Shown piece by piece: positions 13,956 through 23,295 of a DNA stretch of 64,000 bases (positions are counted from its first letter, which is position 1; each line of letters starts with the position of its first letter). Both the position numbers and the translations under genes were made by a program. The notes under the pieces were generated by a model. The model ran no database searches. It had not been told where the DNA came from and saw only the letters and a program-made list of their open reading frames with translations. Origin of the DNA: Arsukibacterium sp. UBA5043 (lineage in GTDB: Bacteria; Pseudomonadota; Gammaproteobacteria; Enterobacterales; Alteromonadaceae); NCBI GenBank assembly GCA_002415085.1, contig DIBV01000017.1, positions 62,001 through 126,000 of the forward strand, written 5' to 3'.

Positions 13956-14630
13956 TTAAGTACCTGAGCGCGACAGCTGCTGAGGGTATGAACGAGTAAA
14001 CACTGGCGCGGCAATACCTGCAGCCAGATAGGGCAGCAGGCGCTGAATCACGCCTTCTATATCAACTTCTTCACTAAAATCTGCTTCAGCTATTTCCGCC
14101 AGCGCCTCATTTGACGCCATGGTAAATACCACGGTGCCCAGCGAAAAATGAAGTCGCCAGAACAGTTCACTTGCAGGTAACTGAGGGCAGGATTGCTGTA
14201 CCAGCAACACAAATTTATCCAGCACCCGGCCATAATTATGGTTTATAAACCAGCGTAAATGGCCCTGCACATCGGTATAGCCGCGGCCCAGTAACTGTAA
14301 AAAAATCCGGGTACCGTTATGGTGTACCGAGTTAAGCTCTAGCAAAGGTTTAACAAATACGGCAAGTACCTGCGTCAGGTTATTAGGTTGCTGCACTGCC
14401 AGTAACCGGTTAAATTCCTGATCTAAACGTGCCATCAGTACCCGTAAATAACGTTGCAGCACTGCCTGAATAAGTTCTTTTTTTGAACCGAAATGATAAT
14501 TTACCGCCGCCAGATTCACTTCCGCTAAACTGGTAATCTGACGCAGCGAGGTGTCATTAAAACCCGTTTCAGCAAACAGATTTTGTGCAGCGTCAAGGAT
14601 TTTTTGTTGGGTATTTTGTTTTGCAACCAT
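13956..14630 (-). CDS. psrA: TetR-family regulator, PsrA-like (fatty-acid degradation repressor)
   Basis: A 224-residue TetR protein with an N-terminal helix-turn-helix (about residues 10-55: NTQQKILDAAQNLFAETGF, then TSLRQITSLAEVNLAAVNYHF). The helical ligand domain follows. The operon with fadE matches PsrA, the long-chain acyl-CoA-responsive repressor that controls fad genes in Pseudomonas and Shewanella. The start is set at ATG 14630 (MVAKQNTQQ); the longer frame adds 20 unlikely residues. A PsrA-type half-palindrome pair lies just upstream, suggesting autoregulation. Confidence 0.8.
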   Translation of the reverse strand: MVAKQNTQQKILDAAQNLFAETGFNDTSLRQITSLAEVNLAAVNYHFGSKKELIQAVLQRYLRVLMARLDQEFNRLLAVQQPNNLTQVLAVFVKPLLELNSVHHNGTRIFLQLLGRGYTDVQGHLRWFINHNYGRVLDKFVLLVQQSCPQLPASELFWRLHFSLGTVVFTMASNEALAEIAEADFSEEVDIEGVIQRLLPYLAAGIAAPVFTRSYPQQLSRSGT

Positions 14631-14647
14631 CGTTAACCCACAAATTA

Positions 14648-14660
14648 AAACAAGTGTTTG
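14648..14660. promoter_or_regulatory. Candidate PsrA operator
   Basis: AAAC-AAGT-GTTTG fits the published PsrA core (C/G)AAAC N2-4 GTTT(G/C), except for the first flanking base. It lies 18 bp upstream of the psrA start codon, well placed to repress the psrA-fadE operon. Confidence 0.4.
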
Positions 14661-14851
14661 AAATGTACGTTTGAATCTAAAACTTGTCAAGCAACAACTT
14701 CAATACTGGTCAGACTTGATGAGCAACAATAAATAAGTAACTGTCGTAGCAGGGGATTTAATCTGCATTTTTCTACCTGAAAAAATAGCTTGACATTATT
14801 CAGCCGCTGAGCGAACTTTGCTGTGATATTAACCAACCGGAGAGTAGTCAG

Positions 14852-14923
14852 ATGCAAAAATGCGCCCGCAATCACGTCTACTATTGCTCTGTGTTTTACC
14901 TGTCTGAATGGTTCAATAATTAG
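14852..14923 (+). CDS. Possible 23-residue leader peptide
   Basis: ATG 14852 follows a CCGGAGAG ribosome site at good spacing, and the frame closes at TAG 14923. The peptide is MQKCARNHVYYCSVFYLSEW plus FNN: aromatic-rich, with two cysteines. A CCTCTGC/GCAGAGG hairpin (14929-14947) starts 5 bp after the stop. It lies 190 bp before the TonB receptor. A separate promoter-like pair occurs between it and the receptor, which weakens a leader role. It could be chance. Confidence 0.2.
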   Translation: MQKCARNHVYYCSVFYLSEWFNN

Positions 14924-15042
14924 TTCTCCCTCTGCGTCAGGCAGAGGCTTCCCCGTGCGATATTATTAAAAATAGCATTTCAAAAACTTTCAGCGTTTTG
15001 CTGTTTAAATTCCTGCCCGGGGTATATCTATCCGTCTTTGCC

Positions 15043-15070
15043 TTGACGCACTTTTCCCTTTTTCTATCAG
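15043..15070 (+). promoter_or_regulatory. Candidate promoter for TonB-dependent receptor
   Basis: TTGACG (15043-15048), 16-bp spacer, TATCAG (15065-15070). Predicted initiation near 15077 would leave a leader of about 36 nt before the receptor start. Of the 14631-15112 intergenic stretch, the rest shows only the short leader ORF and hairpin. Confidence 0.35.
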
Positions 15071-15112
15071 ATTGCCAATTAAAGGCAACATTTGTAATCC
15101 AGAGGAATGTGT

Positions 15113-17719
15113 ATGTATTGTCAAGCAAAAATGAAGCTATCCACCCTAACTGTTGCGGTTATCCTGGCCTCTACCGGCCAGCATGCGCTCGGAGCAGAAG
15201 AACAGACTACTGCCACAGAGCAGAAAACTGAAAAAATTCAGATAACCGGCTCCCGCTTAAAAGGCGTAGATATGGAAGGCGCCAATCACTTGCAGGTGTT
15301 TAGCCGCGAAGACATGACGAAACGCGGCTACGACAGTGTCGGTTCGTTTTTGCGCGATTTACCGCAAGCTTCCAGTGCCGGCACCTTTACCGAAAATGGT
15401 GGCGTAGGCGGTGCAGATGGTTCTCCAGCCGGTTCTTCAGGTGTAAGCTTGCGAGGCCTGGGCAGCAGTTCTACTCTGGTTCTGGTTAATGGCCGCCGGG
15501 TTGCCGTCGACTCGTTCACCAATGGCTTTAACTCCTTTGTAAACGTTAATGCTATACCTATGTCCGCCTTAGAGCGGGTTGAAGTCCTGACCGATGGCGC
15601 ATCGTCCGTGTACGGTTCCGATGCCATTGCCGGGGTAATCAACTTTATCCTGCGTAAAGATGTTGAAGGCCATGAAGTTTCCGTGTCTTATGGTGATGAT
15701 ACTAAAAGCAGCAACTTTGGCCGTACCAACCTGACCTATGTTGGCGGTTTCAACACTGAACACAGCAACACCACATTGGTTGTCGATTATTTTGATCGCA
15801 ATGCCCTGTTTAACAGCAACCGGCCAATTGAAGTCACCTTAAAATCCAGTACCCGGGTAAGTATCGACGGCACCGATTACGCAGAGCCCTGGTGTGGTGA
15901 TGATGTCAGCAACGGTGGTAGTCGCTGTCGCTATGACTATGTTATTGAGCGATCCATTCAGCCTGATACCACTACCCTTGGCGCGACATTGCATCATAAT
16001 TATCAGCTGGCTAATGGTCATGAATTTTTTGTCGAAGCCATGTTTCAGAATAATACCGGTGCAGCGTACGACTCTGCTGCCGCGTTTGATGTACGGGTAG
16101 CGGGCAATTCAGATCTGGTTCCACAATGGGCGCGGGATGTTGATGCTGCAGATGGCATGGTAAATCAAATTCGGGTCCGCTCCCGTTTTCCTGAAACCCG
16201 TGTGCAGGATTACGATACCACTAGCTTCCGGGTTTTAGCGGGCTTGCGTGGTGACCTTGGTATGTGGTCGTGGGAGAGCGCAGCGACTTATGGCAAAACC
16301 GATAACGAAATTACGCATATTCAAGGTTACATGGGTATTGACAAGGTTAATGCCGCTATTGCCAGCGGTTCGTTTAACCCGTTCAATTTAGGCCGCGATA
16401 ATAGTGCAAGTGCTATCGCTGCGGTACGTGAACTGGCACCCCGGGTTGGCGAATCAGAGGTTTACTCAGTCGATTTTAATCTCGCGGGTGACTTAGCTGT
16501 AGCATTACCTGCGGGAAATATCAGCGCCGTTTTCGGTGGCGAATTCAGAAGTGAAGACATTTTTGACCGCCCAGCTGACATTGCCCAAAGTGGTGGTGTA
16601 TTTGCGCTCGGAGCCAGCGACGCCGCAGCAGATCGCACCCAATATGCGGCCTATGGCGAATTCAACCTGCCACTTACTGCCGAGCTGGATCTGATAGCGG
16701 CTTTACGTTACGACCATTACAGCGATTTTGGTGGCGATATTAATCCCAAACTGTCCCTTCGCTATCGGGCAACCGATGATTTAATTGTTCGTGCTTCGTG
16801 GAGTACCGGTTTTAGGGCACCATCACTGTCACAACTTGGTGCTGGCGAGTCATTAAGTTCGGCCTACATAAACTGTGGAGCCGACCAGCCATTCGATGCG
16901 CTGTGCGGTAACTTTGGTGCCACAGCTGGCGAGTTAGAGCTTGATCAGGAAACCCTGGGTAACCGTGACTTAAATGCAGAAAACTCTGAAGCGGTAAACA
17001 TTGGTTTCTCCTGGAACCTGACCGACAAACTACAAGTTACTGCAGATTACTGGCGCTATGAACATACCGATATCGTCGATGTTGATGCCAACACTACCCT
17101 CAAAGCCTGTGTTGCCGGTACCGCCCCGGTAACCAGCAGCATTGCAGCGCTTAATGGTGAGTTTGGTTGCGTCTTGGATAGCGGCGACGATTTAGTGTTT
17201 TTACGTACCGGCTTCTTTAACGTAGGTCGCCAGAAAACAGACGGGATAGACGTTAAACTGGACTATCGTATTGAGACGAACAGTTTTGGCAGCTTTAAAC
17301 TGTTTGCTGCCGGCACTAAAACGTTCAGCTATGAACGTCAAATCACCCCTGATAGCGCCAGCGAAGATTTGCTGGGTAAGTTAAGCGGCGCCAATGAAAT
17401 TGCCCGACCCGACTTTGTTGCTGACGTTGGCACAGACTGGCGTTTAAATAACTGGACCGCCAGCCTATCTGCACACTATATCAGCGAGCTGGGAGATGGT
17501 GATTTTAAATTCGGTGGTAACGAAACTGTTGACGCCTGGCTGGTATTCAGCGGCAGCGTCGGCTATGAGTTGACGGCGGATCAGCGTCTGTTACTGACGG
17601 TACGAAACCTGACCGATGAAAAGCCGCCCTATGCCTCGTCACCGACCAATGGCTATGCCAGTTCAGTGCATGACTGGATTGGTACCCTCTGGACTGTCAG
17701 ATATACCGTAAATTTCTAA
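15113..17719 (+). CDS. TonB-dependent outer-membrane receptor
   Basis: An 868-residue energised outer-membrane transporter. A signal peptide (KLSTLTVAVILASTGQHALGA) is followed by the plug: EKIQITGSRLKGVD, LVLVNGRRV and VEVLTDGASSVYGSDAIAGVINF. The 22-strand barrel region contains the family RYDHYSDFGGDINPKLSLRY block and ends in aromatic TVRYTVNF. It belongs to the large-plug group common in Alteromonadales that often imports oligosaccharides, peptides or metal complexes. No neighbour reveals the substrate. ATG 15113 is preferred because AGAGG sits 7 bp upstream; ATG 15107 and 15131 are in the same frame. Confidence 0.9.
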   Translation: MYCQAKMKLSTLTVAVILASTGQHALGAEEQTTATEQKTEKIQITGSRLKGVDMEGANHLQVFSREDMTKRGYDSVGSFLRDLPQASSAGTFTENGGVGGADGSPAGSSGVSLRGLGSSSTLVLVNGRRVAVDSFTNGFNSFVNVNAIPMSALERVEVLTDGASSVYGSDAIAGVINFILRKDVEGHEVSVSYGDDTKSSNFGRTNLTYVGGFNTEHSNTTLVVDYFDRNALFNSNRPIEVTLKSSTRVSIDGTDYAEPWCGDDVSNGGSRCRYDYVIERSIQPDTTTLGATLHHNYQLANGHEFFVEAMFQNNTGAAYDSAAAFDVRVAGNSDLVPQWARDVDAADGMVNQIRVRSRFPETRVQDYDTTSFRVLAGLRGDLGMWSWESAATYGKTDNEITHIQGYMGIDKVNAAIASGSFNPFNLGRDNSASAIAAVRELAPRVGESEVYSVDFNLAGDLAVALPAGNISAVFGGEFRSEDIFDRPADIAQSGGVFALGASDAAADRTQYAAYGEFNLPLTAELDLIAALRYDHYSDFGGDINPKLSLRYRATDDLIVRASWSTGFRAPSLSQLGAGESLSSAYINCGADQPFDALCGNFGATAGELELDQETLGNRDLNAENSEAVNIGFSWNLTDKLQVTADYWRYEHTDIVDVDANTTLKACVAGTAPVTSSIAALNGEFGCVLDSGDDLVFLRTGFFNVGRQKTDGIDVKLDYRIETNSFGSFKLFAAGTKTFSYERQITPDSASEDLLGKLSGANEIARPDFVADVGTDWRLNNWTASLSAHYISELGDGDFKFGGNETVDAWLVFSGSVGYELTADQRLLLTVRNLTDEKPPYASSPTNGYASSVHDWIGTLWTVRYTVNF

Positions 17720-17857
17720 CAGGTTCAGGCATTCATACTGATCCTACACAATAAAGGGGCTGAAAAGTCCCTTATCTTTCAGTTAACGCTGGCGCCTGTG
17801 CCTAACCTTACTTAAACTCTCTGTTTGAGTAGTAATTCTCTGAAAACGGAGTGGCAG

Positions 17858-19120
17858 TTGTCTGCAGTGAAAATTAAACCTGAACAAGTAAAATTAGGCT
17901 ATGCCATTAAGCTCCCCAGCGGCTGGATGAAACACCCGTTTTTATCCAGCAACATGCTGGTAGAAAACCAGCAGCAGCTTCACATTATTAAAAACCTGGG
18001 GTTGGAGTATGTATATTTTTACCCCAACAAAAGTAAACAAGTAACTGAAGATATTGCTGAATTATCTGAAAGTGAAGAGATTGAATTTAACAGCAAAATG
18101 TCTGAAGCTCAGGCCATGATGTTAAATGAAAAAATGCTCAGGATTGAGCAAGCTAAAGCACACCGGCGGGATATTCAAAAAACAGAGAAAGCCTTTAATC
18201 ATTCGTTAAATCAGGTTCGCGAACTGATGAAACAGGTTAGTAGCCGGCCGCTTAATGCCATTACCGAAGCCTCTCACTTAATCAGCCAGTTAGTTGACAC
18301 CATCATTAATGCCGAAAGTCTGATCTTGCATTTAATTTCATCGGGTAATAAAGATCAGGAAACCTTGTACTATCATGTTCTGAATGTTTCTATCGTCAGC
18401 ATGATGCTGGCCCGCAATCTGGGCTGTTCAGCGCAAGACATCAAAACAATTGGCATCGGTGCGTTGTTTCACGACATTGGCAAACTTAAAATACCCAGCC
18501 AAATCCTACGCAAAACAACACCTTTAACGGCTCCCGAACAAAATTTATTAAAACTGCATACTCAATACGGTACAGACCTGATTGGACTGGCGGAAACCTT
18601 TCCGCTTGAAGCCTGGCCAATCATCGAGCAGCATCACGAATATCTGGACGGCAGTGGTTATCCAAAAGCACTGAGCAAAGGCCAAATTAATAACCTTGCC
18701 CATATTGTCACTGTGGTAAATGAATTTGATAATTTATGTCATCCGCTTGACCCTGCCAAAGCCCGCTCCCCGCATCATGCACTGGCATATCTGTACCGCA
18801 GTATGAAGGGCAAGCTGGATGATAAAACCATGCGGGTTATGATTAAAATGATGGGAATTTATCCACCAGGTACTGTGGTAATGTTAAGCGACCAGCGGTT
18901 TGCTATGGTGATGTCAGTTAATAGTGACAGCCTGCTGCAACCAAACGTAATGATCTATCAGCCGGACGTGCCACGGCTCGAAGCACCGGTTATCAGTCTG
19001 AATAGCGATGATCTCAGCATCAGCAAGGTGCTGACCATTGCCAGCCTGCCAGAGAAGGTCAGAGAATACCTTAACCCCAGGGCGCAAGTTAGTTACTATG
19101 TGCAGGGTAAACCCGGTTAA
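17858..19120 (+). CDS. HD-GYP domain cyclic-di-GMP phosphodiesterase with DUF3391 domain
   Basis: Predicted to hydrolyse cyclic-di-GMP. The N-terminal ~100 residues resemble DUF3391 ([25 protein letters not shown]). A helical linker is followed by the HD-GYP domain, with HDIGK at about 204-208 and [16 protein letters not shown] carrying the GYP signature. The metal-binding HD and HH pairs are intact, so activity is likely. The start is uncertain: TTG 17858 has GGAG at 17848-17851, whereas TTG 17825 would add 11 residues and has no ribosome site. It is a single gene, with no evident partner. Confidence 0.88.
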   Translation: MSAVKIKPEQVKLGYAIKLPSGWMKHPFLSSNMLVENQQQLHIIKNLGLEYVYFYPNKSKQVTEDIAELSESEEIEFNSKMSEAQAMMLNEKMLRIEQAKAHRRDIQKTEKAFNHSLNQVRELMKQVSSRPLNAITEASHLISQLVDTIINAESLILHLISSGNKDQETLYYHVLNVSIVSMMLARNLGCSAQDIKTIGIGALFHDIGKLKIPSQILRKTTPLTAPEQNLLKLHTQYGTDLIGLAETFPLEAWPIIEQHHEYLDGSGYPKALSKGQINNLAHIVTVVNEFDNLCHPLDPAKARSPHHALAYLYRSMKGKLDDKTMRVMIKMMGIYPPGTVVMLSDQRFAMVMSVNSDSLLQPNVMIYQPDVPRLEAPVISLNSDDLSISKVLTIASLPEKVREYLNPRAQVSYYVQGKPG

Positions 19121-19155
19121 GCTATCTATCACTTCACAAGCACAGGGAACATAAG

Positions 19156-19782
19156 ATGCAGGTCAATGAAGTAAAACACCCTCTGGTTCAGCATAAAATA
19201 GGGCTGCTCAGAGCCGCCGATATCAGTACCAAGCAATTCCGGCAACTCGCAGCTGAACTGGGCAGTTTACTAACCTATGAAGCTACCAGAGACTTTGCCA
19301 CCGAAACTACCACCATCGACACCTGGAATGGCATCTGTCAGATTGAGCAAATTCAGGGCAAAAAAGTCACTATTGTACCAATTTTAAGAGCCGGCTTAGG
19401 TATGCTTGATGGCGTACTGGATCTACTACCCAGTGCCAGAATCAGTGTGGTTGGTATTTATCGCGACGAAAGCACCCTGCAGCCTGTTCCCTATTTTCAA
19501 AAGCTCGCCGCAGAGCTGGATCAGCGACTAGCGCTGGTGGTTGATCCTATGCTGGCAACAGGCGGCTCAATGATTGCTACTATCGATTTATTGAAAAAAC
19601 AAGGCTGCCAGCGCATCAAGGCGCTGGTGCTGGTGGCGGCGCCTGAAGGAATTAAAGCACTGAGCGAAGCGCATCCCGAGATTGAGCTCTACACTGCAGC
19701 CATCGATACGGGTTTAAATGAACAAGGATATATTTTGCCTGGCCTGGGCGATGCCGGTGATAAATTGTTTGGCACCCGATAA
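19156..19782 (+). CDS. upp: Uracil phosphoribosyltransferase
   Basis: Salvages uracil to UMP with PRPP. The 208-residue length equals the E. coli enzyme. The PRPP-binding signature [16 protein letters not shown] and the uracil-binding [23 protein letters not shown] tail are both complete. The ribosome site AGGGAAC lies before ATG 19156. There is no adjacent uraA permease. A terminator follows closely. Confidence 0.97.
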   Translation: MQVNEVKHPLVQHKIGLLRAADISTKQFRQLAAELGSLLTYEATRDFATETTTIDTWNGICQIEQIQGKKVTIVPILRAGLGMLDGVLDLLPSARISVVGIYRDESTLQPVPYFQKLAAELDQRLALVVDPMLATGGSMIATIDLLKKQGCQRIKALVLVAAPEGIKALSEAHPEIELYTAAIDTGLNEQGYILPGLGDAGDKLFGTR

Positions 19783-19801
19783 AGCTATTGCCTGAGACAC
19801 T

Positions 19802-19829
19802 AAAAAATGGCACTTTGGTGCCATTTTTT
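19802..19829. terminator. Intrinsic terminator after upp
   Basis: AATGGCAC/GTGCCATT stem with TTTG loop, flanked by A-run and T-run. It ends upp transcription just before the hydrolase gene. Confidence 0.88.
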
Positions 19830-19846
19830 ATTACAGAGCATAAAGT

Positions 19847-20728
19847 GTGGATTTAATTCCCTGGCACTATTCGACACGTTACGGATTTACCTTACGAGGC
19901 TATCATAGTAAGCCCAGCGGCAAACCACTGCTGCATATGTTGCATGGCAATGGTTTTTGTAGTCGTACTTACCTGCCTTTATTGCAACATTTAGCATGTC
20001 ATTTTGATTTTTTTCTGTCTGATGCTCAGGGCCATGGTGACAGCGACCATGGCGGCCCCTTTTTAGGCTGGAATATTTGCGCTGAACTTGCTGCTGAGGC
20101 ATTGCACGCGCATCGTCATCTATTCCCTGATCAACCTGTTATTGGCGTCGGCCACAGCTTTGGCGGCATACTTACCGCCTTGATCCACAGCAACCCTGAT
20201 AGCCCCTTTCAGCAGGTAATACTGCTTGATCCGGTGCTGTTTACACCTTCTATGCTTACCGTTATGCGTTCGCTGGATGGCATTGGTTTATATCGAAAAA
20301 ATCCAATGGCCAAAGCTGCGTTGCGCCGGCGTCAGCATTGGCCTGACAAAAATACTGCCTATAGTTATTTTAACAACCGCGGTATGTTTAAAAACTGGCA
20401 ACCTGAGGCGCTGGTAGCTTATATTGAGCATGCCATATCAGCATCAGATCAGGGCCTCAGGCTGAAGTGCGCACCGGAACGTGAAGCAGAAATTTTCAGC
20501 TCTTATCCCGATAAACTCTGGCCACAGTTGAGTCAACCTTGCTCCTCAATTCTGGTGATCTACGGCAACAGCACCTATCCCTTTATCAGTAAAGCGGTCA
20601 AAAAGTGGCAAAATCGTAATCCAGCGGTGCAAAGTGTCGTCACCGAGGGTGGCCATTGCTTTATGCAGGAACACCCGGCGACAACGGCCAGGCTGATGTT
20701 GCAGCATTTAAACGGTAAAGCGGGCTAA
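19847..20728 (+). CDS. Alpha/beta hydrolase family protein
   Basis: A 293-residue alpha/beta-hydrolase fold protein without a signal peptide. The oxyanion-hole HGNGFCSRTY segment, nucleophile elbow GHSFGG and catalytic-His region EGGHCFMQEHP are visible. The substrate is unknown; esterases and hydrolytic dehalogenases share the fold. Translation begins at GTG 19847 immediately after the upp terminator. The ribosome site is weak, so expression may be low or use another start. Confidence 0.82.
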   Translation: MDLIPWHYSTRYGFTLRGYHSKPSGKPLLHMLHGNGFCSRTYLPLLQHLACHFDFFLSDAQGHGDSDHGGPFLGWNICAELAAEALHAHRHLFPDQPVIGVGHSFGGILTALIHSNPDSPFQQVILLDPVLFTPSMLTVMRSLDGIGLYRKNPMAKAALRRRQHWPDKNTAYSYFNNRGMFKNWQPEALVAYIEHAISASDQGLRLKCAPEREAEIFSSYPDKLWPQLSQPCSSILVIYGNSTYPFISKAVKKWQNRNPAVQSVVTEGGHCFMQEHPATTARLMLQHLNGKAG

Positions 20729-20792
20729 AATTGACGTTATAAACTGGTATGCTTTACGTTATAATATGACAAATTTTTATCAGGGTATGCAG

Positions 20793-21905
20793 ATGAAAAA
20801 GTCCTTACTATTAGCGGCAATGGTGTTGGCAGGGTGCAGCCAACTGCCAGCTCCTGAACAAGTGAGCCCCGAGCAAGTCAGTGCAACCCCTGCTGCACCA
20901 GCTGCACCAGAGCAACCACAGGAAGAAGTGGTACCAGATAGCGAAACAACCAAATCGATTGCCACTAATTTTGAACAAATTTTTATCGACAATAACGTCA
21001 GTTTTAGCGGTACCCTGCCCTGCGCTGACTGTCCAGGCATTCAGTACCATCTGAACCTGTACCGCGATGGTCGTTTTGAAGTTCGCCAGGAATATCTGGA
21101 ACGTGGTGAAATCAATATTATTAAAGGAATATGGTTACTGGAAAAACGCAACCTGCATCTGGTTAATCAGCAGCATACGCTGCCAGCGTTTTATTTCTCT
21201 AATAATAACCAGCTGGCGATGTTGGATTTGGCCGGCAAACCAATAAGCTCAGCACTCAATTATCAATTAAAACGTATAGCGGATTTTAGTAAACTCGATA
21301 CCCGGCAACCGATGCTGGGCTTGTATTTTCTGAATGATAATAACGCGACCTTTACACTCTGCCAGACAGGTGAAAGTTTGCCGGTTGCCAATACCCAACA
21401 TCATTTGCCGATGATGCGCCATTACCAGCGAGACGAACGGTTGCAGAACAATGCCGTTATTGCCACCCTGGTTGGTCGCAAACAGGACAATGCCGAAGGT
21501 GAAACGCAATTGTTGATCGAAAAGTTTGAACAGTTCTGGCCCAACGCGGTATGTCCTGATCCCTATGCACCGGGACAAATTCAGGGCATTGTCTGGCGGG
21601 CCGAAAAGCTTGCTGGCCGTTATGTGCCGCAACAATTGAATGTACGAATGCTTTTTGATTCACAAGATCGCTTATATGGTTTTGCAGGGTGCAACAGTTT
21701 TAATGGTAGTTATAAGCAACAATCTAACCGCCTGAATGTCGCCGGCCTGGCCAGCACTCAAAAGTTCTGTAGCGATAGCAGCCAGTTTGAACAGCAGTTT
21801 ACCTCGTCATTGCAAGCTGCAGATCGGGCTGAAGTTAATGGCAATAAACTACAGCTGTTTAAAGACAATAGTCTGCTAATTGAGCTAAAACCAGCACTGA
21901 ACTAG
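20793..21905 (+). CDS. Outer-membrane lipoprotein with NlpE-like and META domains
   Basis: A 370-residue predicted lipoprotein. The signal peptide MKKSLLLAAMVLAGC ends in lipobox LAGC, followed by a Pro/Ala/Glu-rich linker. An NlpE-like domain (FSGTLPCADCPGIQYHLNLY, with the CxxC typical of NlpE) comes next. A C-terminal META domain (GFAGCNSFNGSY, then STQKFCSD) ends the protein. NlpE senses surface contact and copper and activates Cpx in E. coli; META/HslJ proteins are linked to envelope stress and drug tolerance. The fusion suggests an envelope-stress role. ATG 20793 is chosen because CAGGGT precedes it and it gives a canonical signal peptide. Confidence 0.8.
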   Translation: MKKSLLLAAMVLAGCSQLPAPEQVSPEQVSATPAAPAAPEQPQEEVVPDSETTKSIATNFEQIFIDNNVSFSGTLPCADCPGIQYHLNLYRDGRFEVRQEYLERGEINIIKGIWLLEKRNLHLVNQQHTLPAFYFSNNNQLAMLDLAGKPISSALNYQLKRIADFSKLDTRQPMLGLYFLNDNNATFTLCQTGESLPVANTQHHLPMMRHYQRDERLQNNAVIATLVGRKQDNAEGETQLLIEKFEQFWPNAVCPDPYAPGQIQGIVWRAEKLAGRYVPQQLNVRMLFDSQDRLYGFAGCNSFNGSYKQQSNRLNVAGLASTQKFCSDSSQFEQQFTSSLQAADRAEVNGNKLQLFKDNSLLIELKPALN

Positions 21906-21925
21906 CAGATAAGTATTAGTATACG

Positions 21926-21960
21926 AAAAGGGCCTTTATTTACGTAAAGGCCCTTTTTTT
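21926..21960 (+). terminator. Intrinsic terminator after the NlpE/META lipoprotein
   Basis: AAAGGGCCTTTA/TAAAGGCCCTTT long stem, followed by a T-run of at least seven. Confidence 0.92.
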
Positions 21961-21972
21961 CAGTTGCAGCCC

Positions 21973-22010
21973 AAAAAAATACCCTCATACCATGGGTAGT
22001 GAGGGTATTT
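21973..22010 (-). terminator. Intrinsic terminator of the thrS-infC-rpmI-rplT operon
   Basis: On the minus strand, ATACCCTCA and TGAGGGTAT form a 9-bp stem followed by a T-run. It lies about 40 bp after the rplT stop. Confidence 0.82.
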
Positions 22011-22049
22011 AAGCCACGGCTAAGTGGCTGCCGATGCTATCAGCTTATA

Positions 22050-22406
22050 TCAGACCAGGGCTTCTTTGGCTTTAGATACTAAAGCGGTGAAAGCGGCTTT
22101 GTCATATACAGCGATGTCAGCCAGGATCTTACGGTCGATTTCCACAGAGGCTTTTTTCAGACCTGCAATGAAACGGCTGTAAGATAAACCATTCATCCGT
22201 GACGCTGCGTTAATACGCGCGATCCACAGTTGACGGAACTGACGCTTACGCTGACGACGGTCACGATAAGCATATTGACCGGCTTTAATAACGGCCTGGA
22301 ACGCAACACGATAAACACGACTGCGGGCACCGTAGTAACCTTTAGCCTGGTTTAACACCTTCTTATGACGCGCGCGCGCCGTCACACCACGTTTTACTCT
22401 TGGCAT
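22050..22406 (-). CDS. rplT: 50S ribosomal protein L20 (bL20)
   Basis: An early-assembly 23S rRNA-binding protein and, in E. coli, repressor of its own operon. The 118-residue basic product begins [20 protein letters not shown] and contains [16 protein letters not shown], both family hallmarks. It is last in the thrS-infC-rpmI-rplT operon, 16 bp after rpmI. Confidence 0.98.
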   Translation of the reverse strand: MPRVKRGVTARARHKKVLNQAKGYYGARSRVYRVAFQAVIKAGQYAYRDRRQRKRQFRQLWIARINAASRMNGLSYSRFIAGLKKASVEIDRKILADIAVYDKAAFTALVSKAKEALV

Positions 22407-22422
22407 TTCTGACTCCTGTTAA

Positions 22423-22620
22423 TTATGCGTACGGCATGCAACGGACTAAGCCGGCAATGTCTACTTTAGCGACTAAGGTTTTTGGACCTAACTGACGCTT
22501 ACGCTTAGAAGTCTTCTTCGTCAGGATGTGGCGAAGGTGTGATTGCTTACGTTTAAAGCTACCAGAAGCGGTTTTTTTGAAACGCTTCGCGGCACCTTTA
22601 TTGGTTTTCATCTTTGGCAT
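22423..22620 (-). CDS. rpmI: 50S ribosomal protein L35 (bL35)
   Basis: A 65-residue very basic ribosomal protein starting [17 protein letters not shown], with the family [15 protein letters not shown] segment. Gene order infC-rpmI-rplT is universal in bacteria. Its start follows a terminator-like hairpin in the infC-rpmI spacer. Confidence 0.98.
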   Translation of the reverse strand: MPKMKTNKGAAKRFKKTASGSFKRKQSHLRHILTKKTSKRKRQLGPKTLVAKVDIAGLVRCMPYA

Positions 22621-22663
22621 AGTATTTAAACTCGCATTGTTAAGTTACAACGAATAATAAGGC

Positions 22664-22691
22664 GTTAAAAAACTGCGGCAAGCCGCAGTTT
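22664..22691 (-). promoter_or_regulatory. Terminator-like hairpin (possible attenuator) between infC and rpmI
   Basis: AAACTGCGGC (22670-22679) and GCCGCAGTTT (22682-22691) are a perfect 10-bp inverted repeat with a 2-nt spacer. On the minus strand the stem is followed by a T-run, the form of an intrinsic terminator. It sits in the 91-bp infC-rpmI spacer, where L20/L35 control acts in E. coli. Partial termination or attenuation is inferred. Confidence 0.6.
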
Positions 22692-22711
22692 CCTAAACTT
22701 GAAGGCACTTA

Positions 22712-23254
22712 TTACTTCTTATTTGGGGCCAGCATCATGATCATCTGCCGACCTTCCACCCGTGAAGGGAAAGATTCGCAGATAGCGATATCAGATAAGT
22801 CCTCTTTAATCCGAGAAAGCATCTCAATACCGATTTCCTGATGCGCCATTTCACGCCCACGATAACGTAGCGTTACTTTAGCTTTGTCACCCTCTTCAAT
22901 GAAGCGACGCAGGTTGCGTAGTTTTACCTGGTAATCGCCTTCGTCAGTTCCAGGCCGGAATTTTATTTCCTTAATCTGGATCTGTTTTTGCTTCTTCTTC
23001 TGCTCTTTCAGAGCTTTACTCTTTTCGAACAGGAACTTACCGTAGTCCATCAACTTACAAACTGGTGGTTCGGCTGTCGGGCTAATCTCGACTAAATCAT
23101 TGCCACTGTCTTCAGCCAGTTTAATAGCTTCAGCAATACTTACTACACCCAGTTGCTCACCTTCGACACCAATTAACCGTACTTCTGGCAGGTTAATTTC
23201 TTCGTTGATCCTGTTAGGACGGTTTGCAGGTAATGTTTTCTTTCCTACTTTAAT
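22712..23254 (-). CDS. infC: Translation initiation factor IF-3 (ATT start codon)
   Basis: IF-3 binds the 30S subunit and rejects non-canonical start codons. The full 180-residue protein begins at ATT 23254 (product [20 protein letters not shown]), with GGAGG 8 nt upstream. It continues through [16 protein letters not shown] and [19 protein letters not shown] to the C-domain. The length equals E. coli IF-3. The ATT start is the family's known autoregulatory device: excess IF-3 represses its own mRNA. An internal ATG at 23053 would truncate the N-domain and is rejected. The spacing to thrS is short, so it is co-transcribed. Confidence 0.97.
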   Translation of the reverse strand: MKVGKKTLPANRPNRINEEINLPEVRLIGVEGEQLGVVSIAEAIKLAEDSGNDLVEISPTAEPPVCKLMDYGKFLFEKSKALKEQKKKQKQIQIKEIKFRPGTDEGDYQVKLRNLRRFIEEGDKAKVTLRYRGREMAHQEIGIEMLSRIKEDLSDIAICESFPSRVEGRQMIMMLAPNKK

Positions 23255-23295
23255 AGTATGTTCCTCCGAAAAATTATTCTTATACGCTTAATCGC

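Noticed and set aside
22712..23053. infC starting at the internal ATG 23053
   Set aside because: It would remove the N-terminal domain. The ATT start restores 180 residues and conserved sequence.
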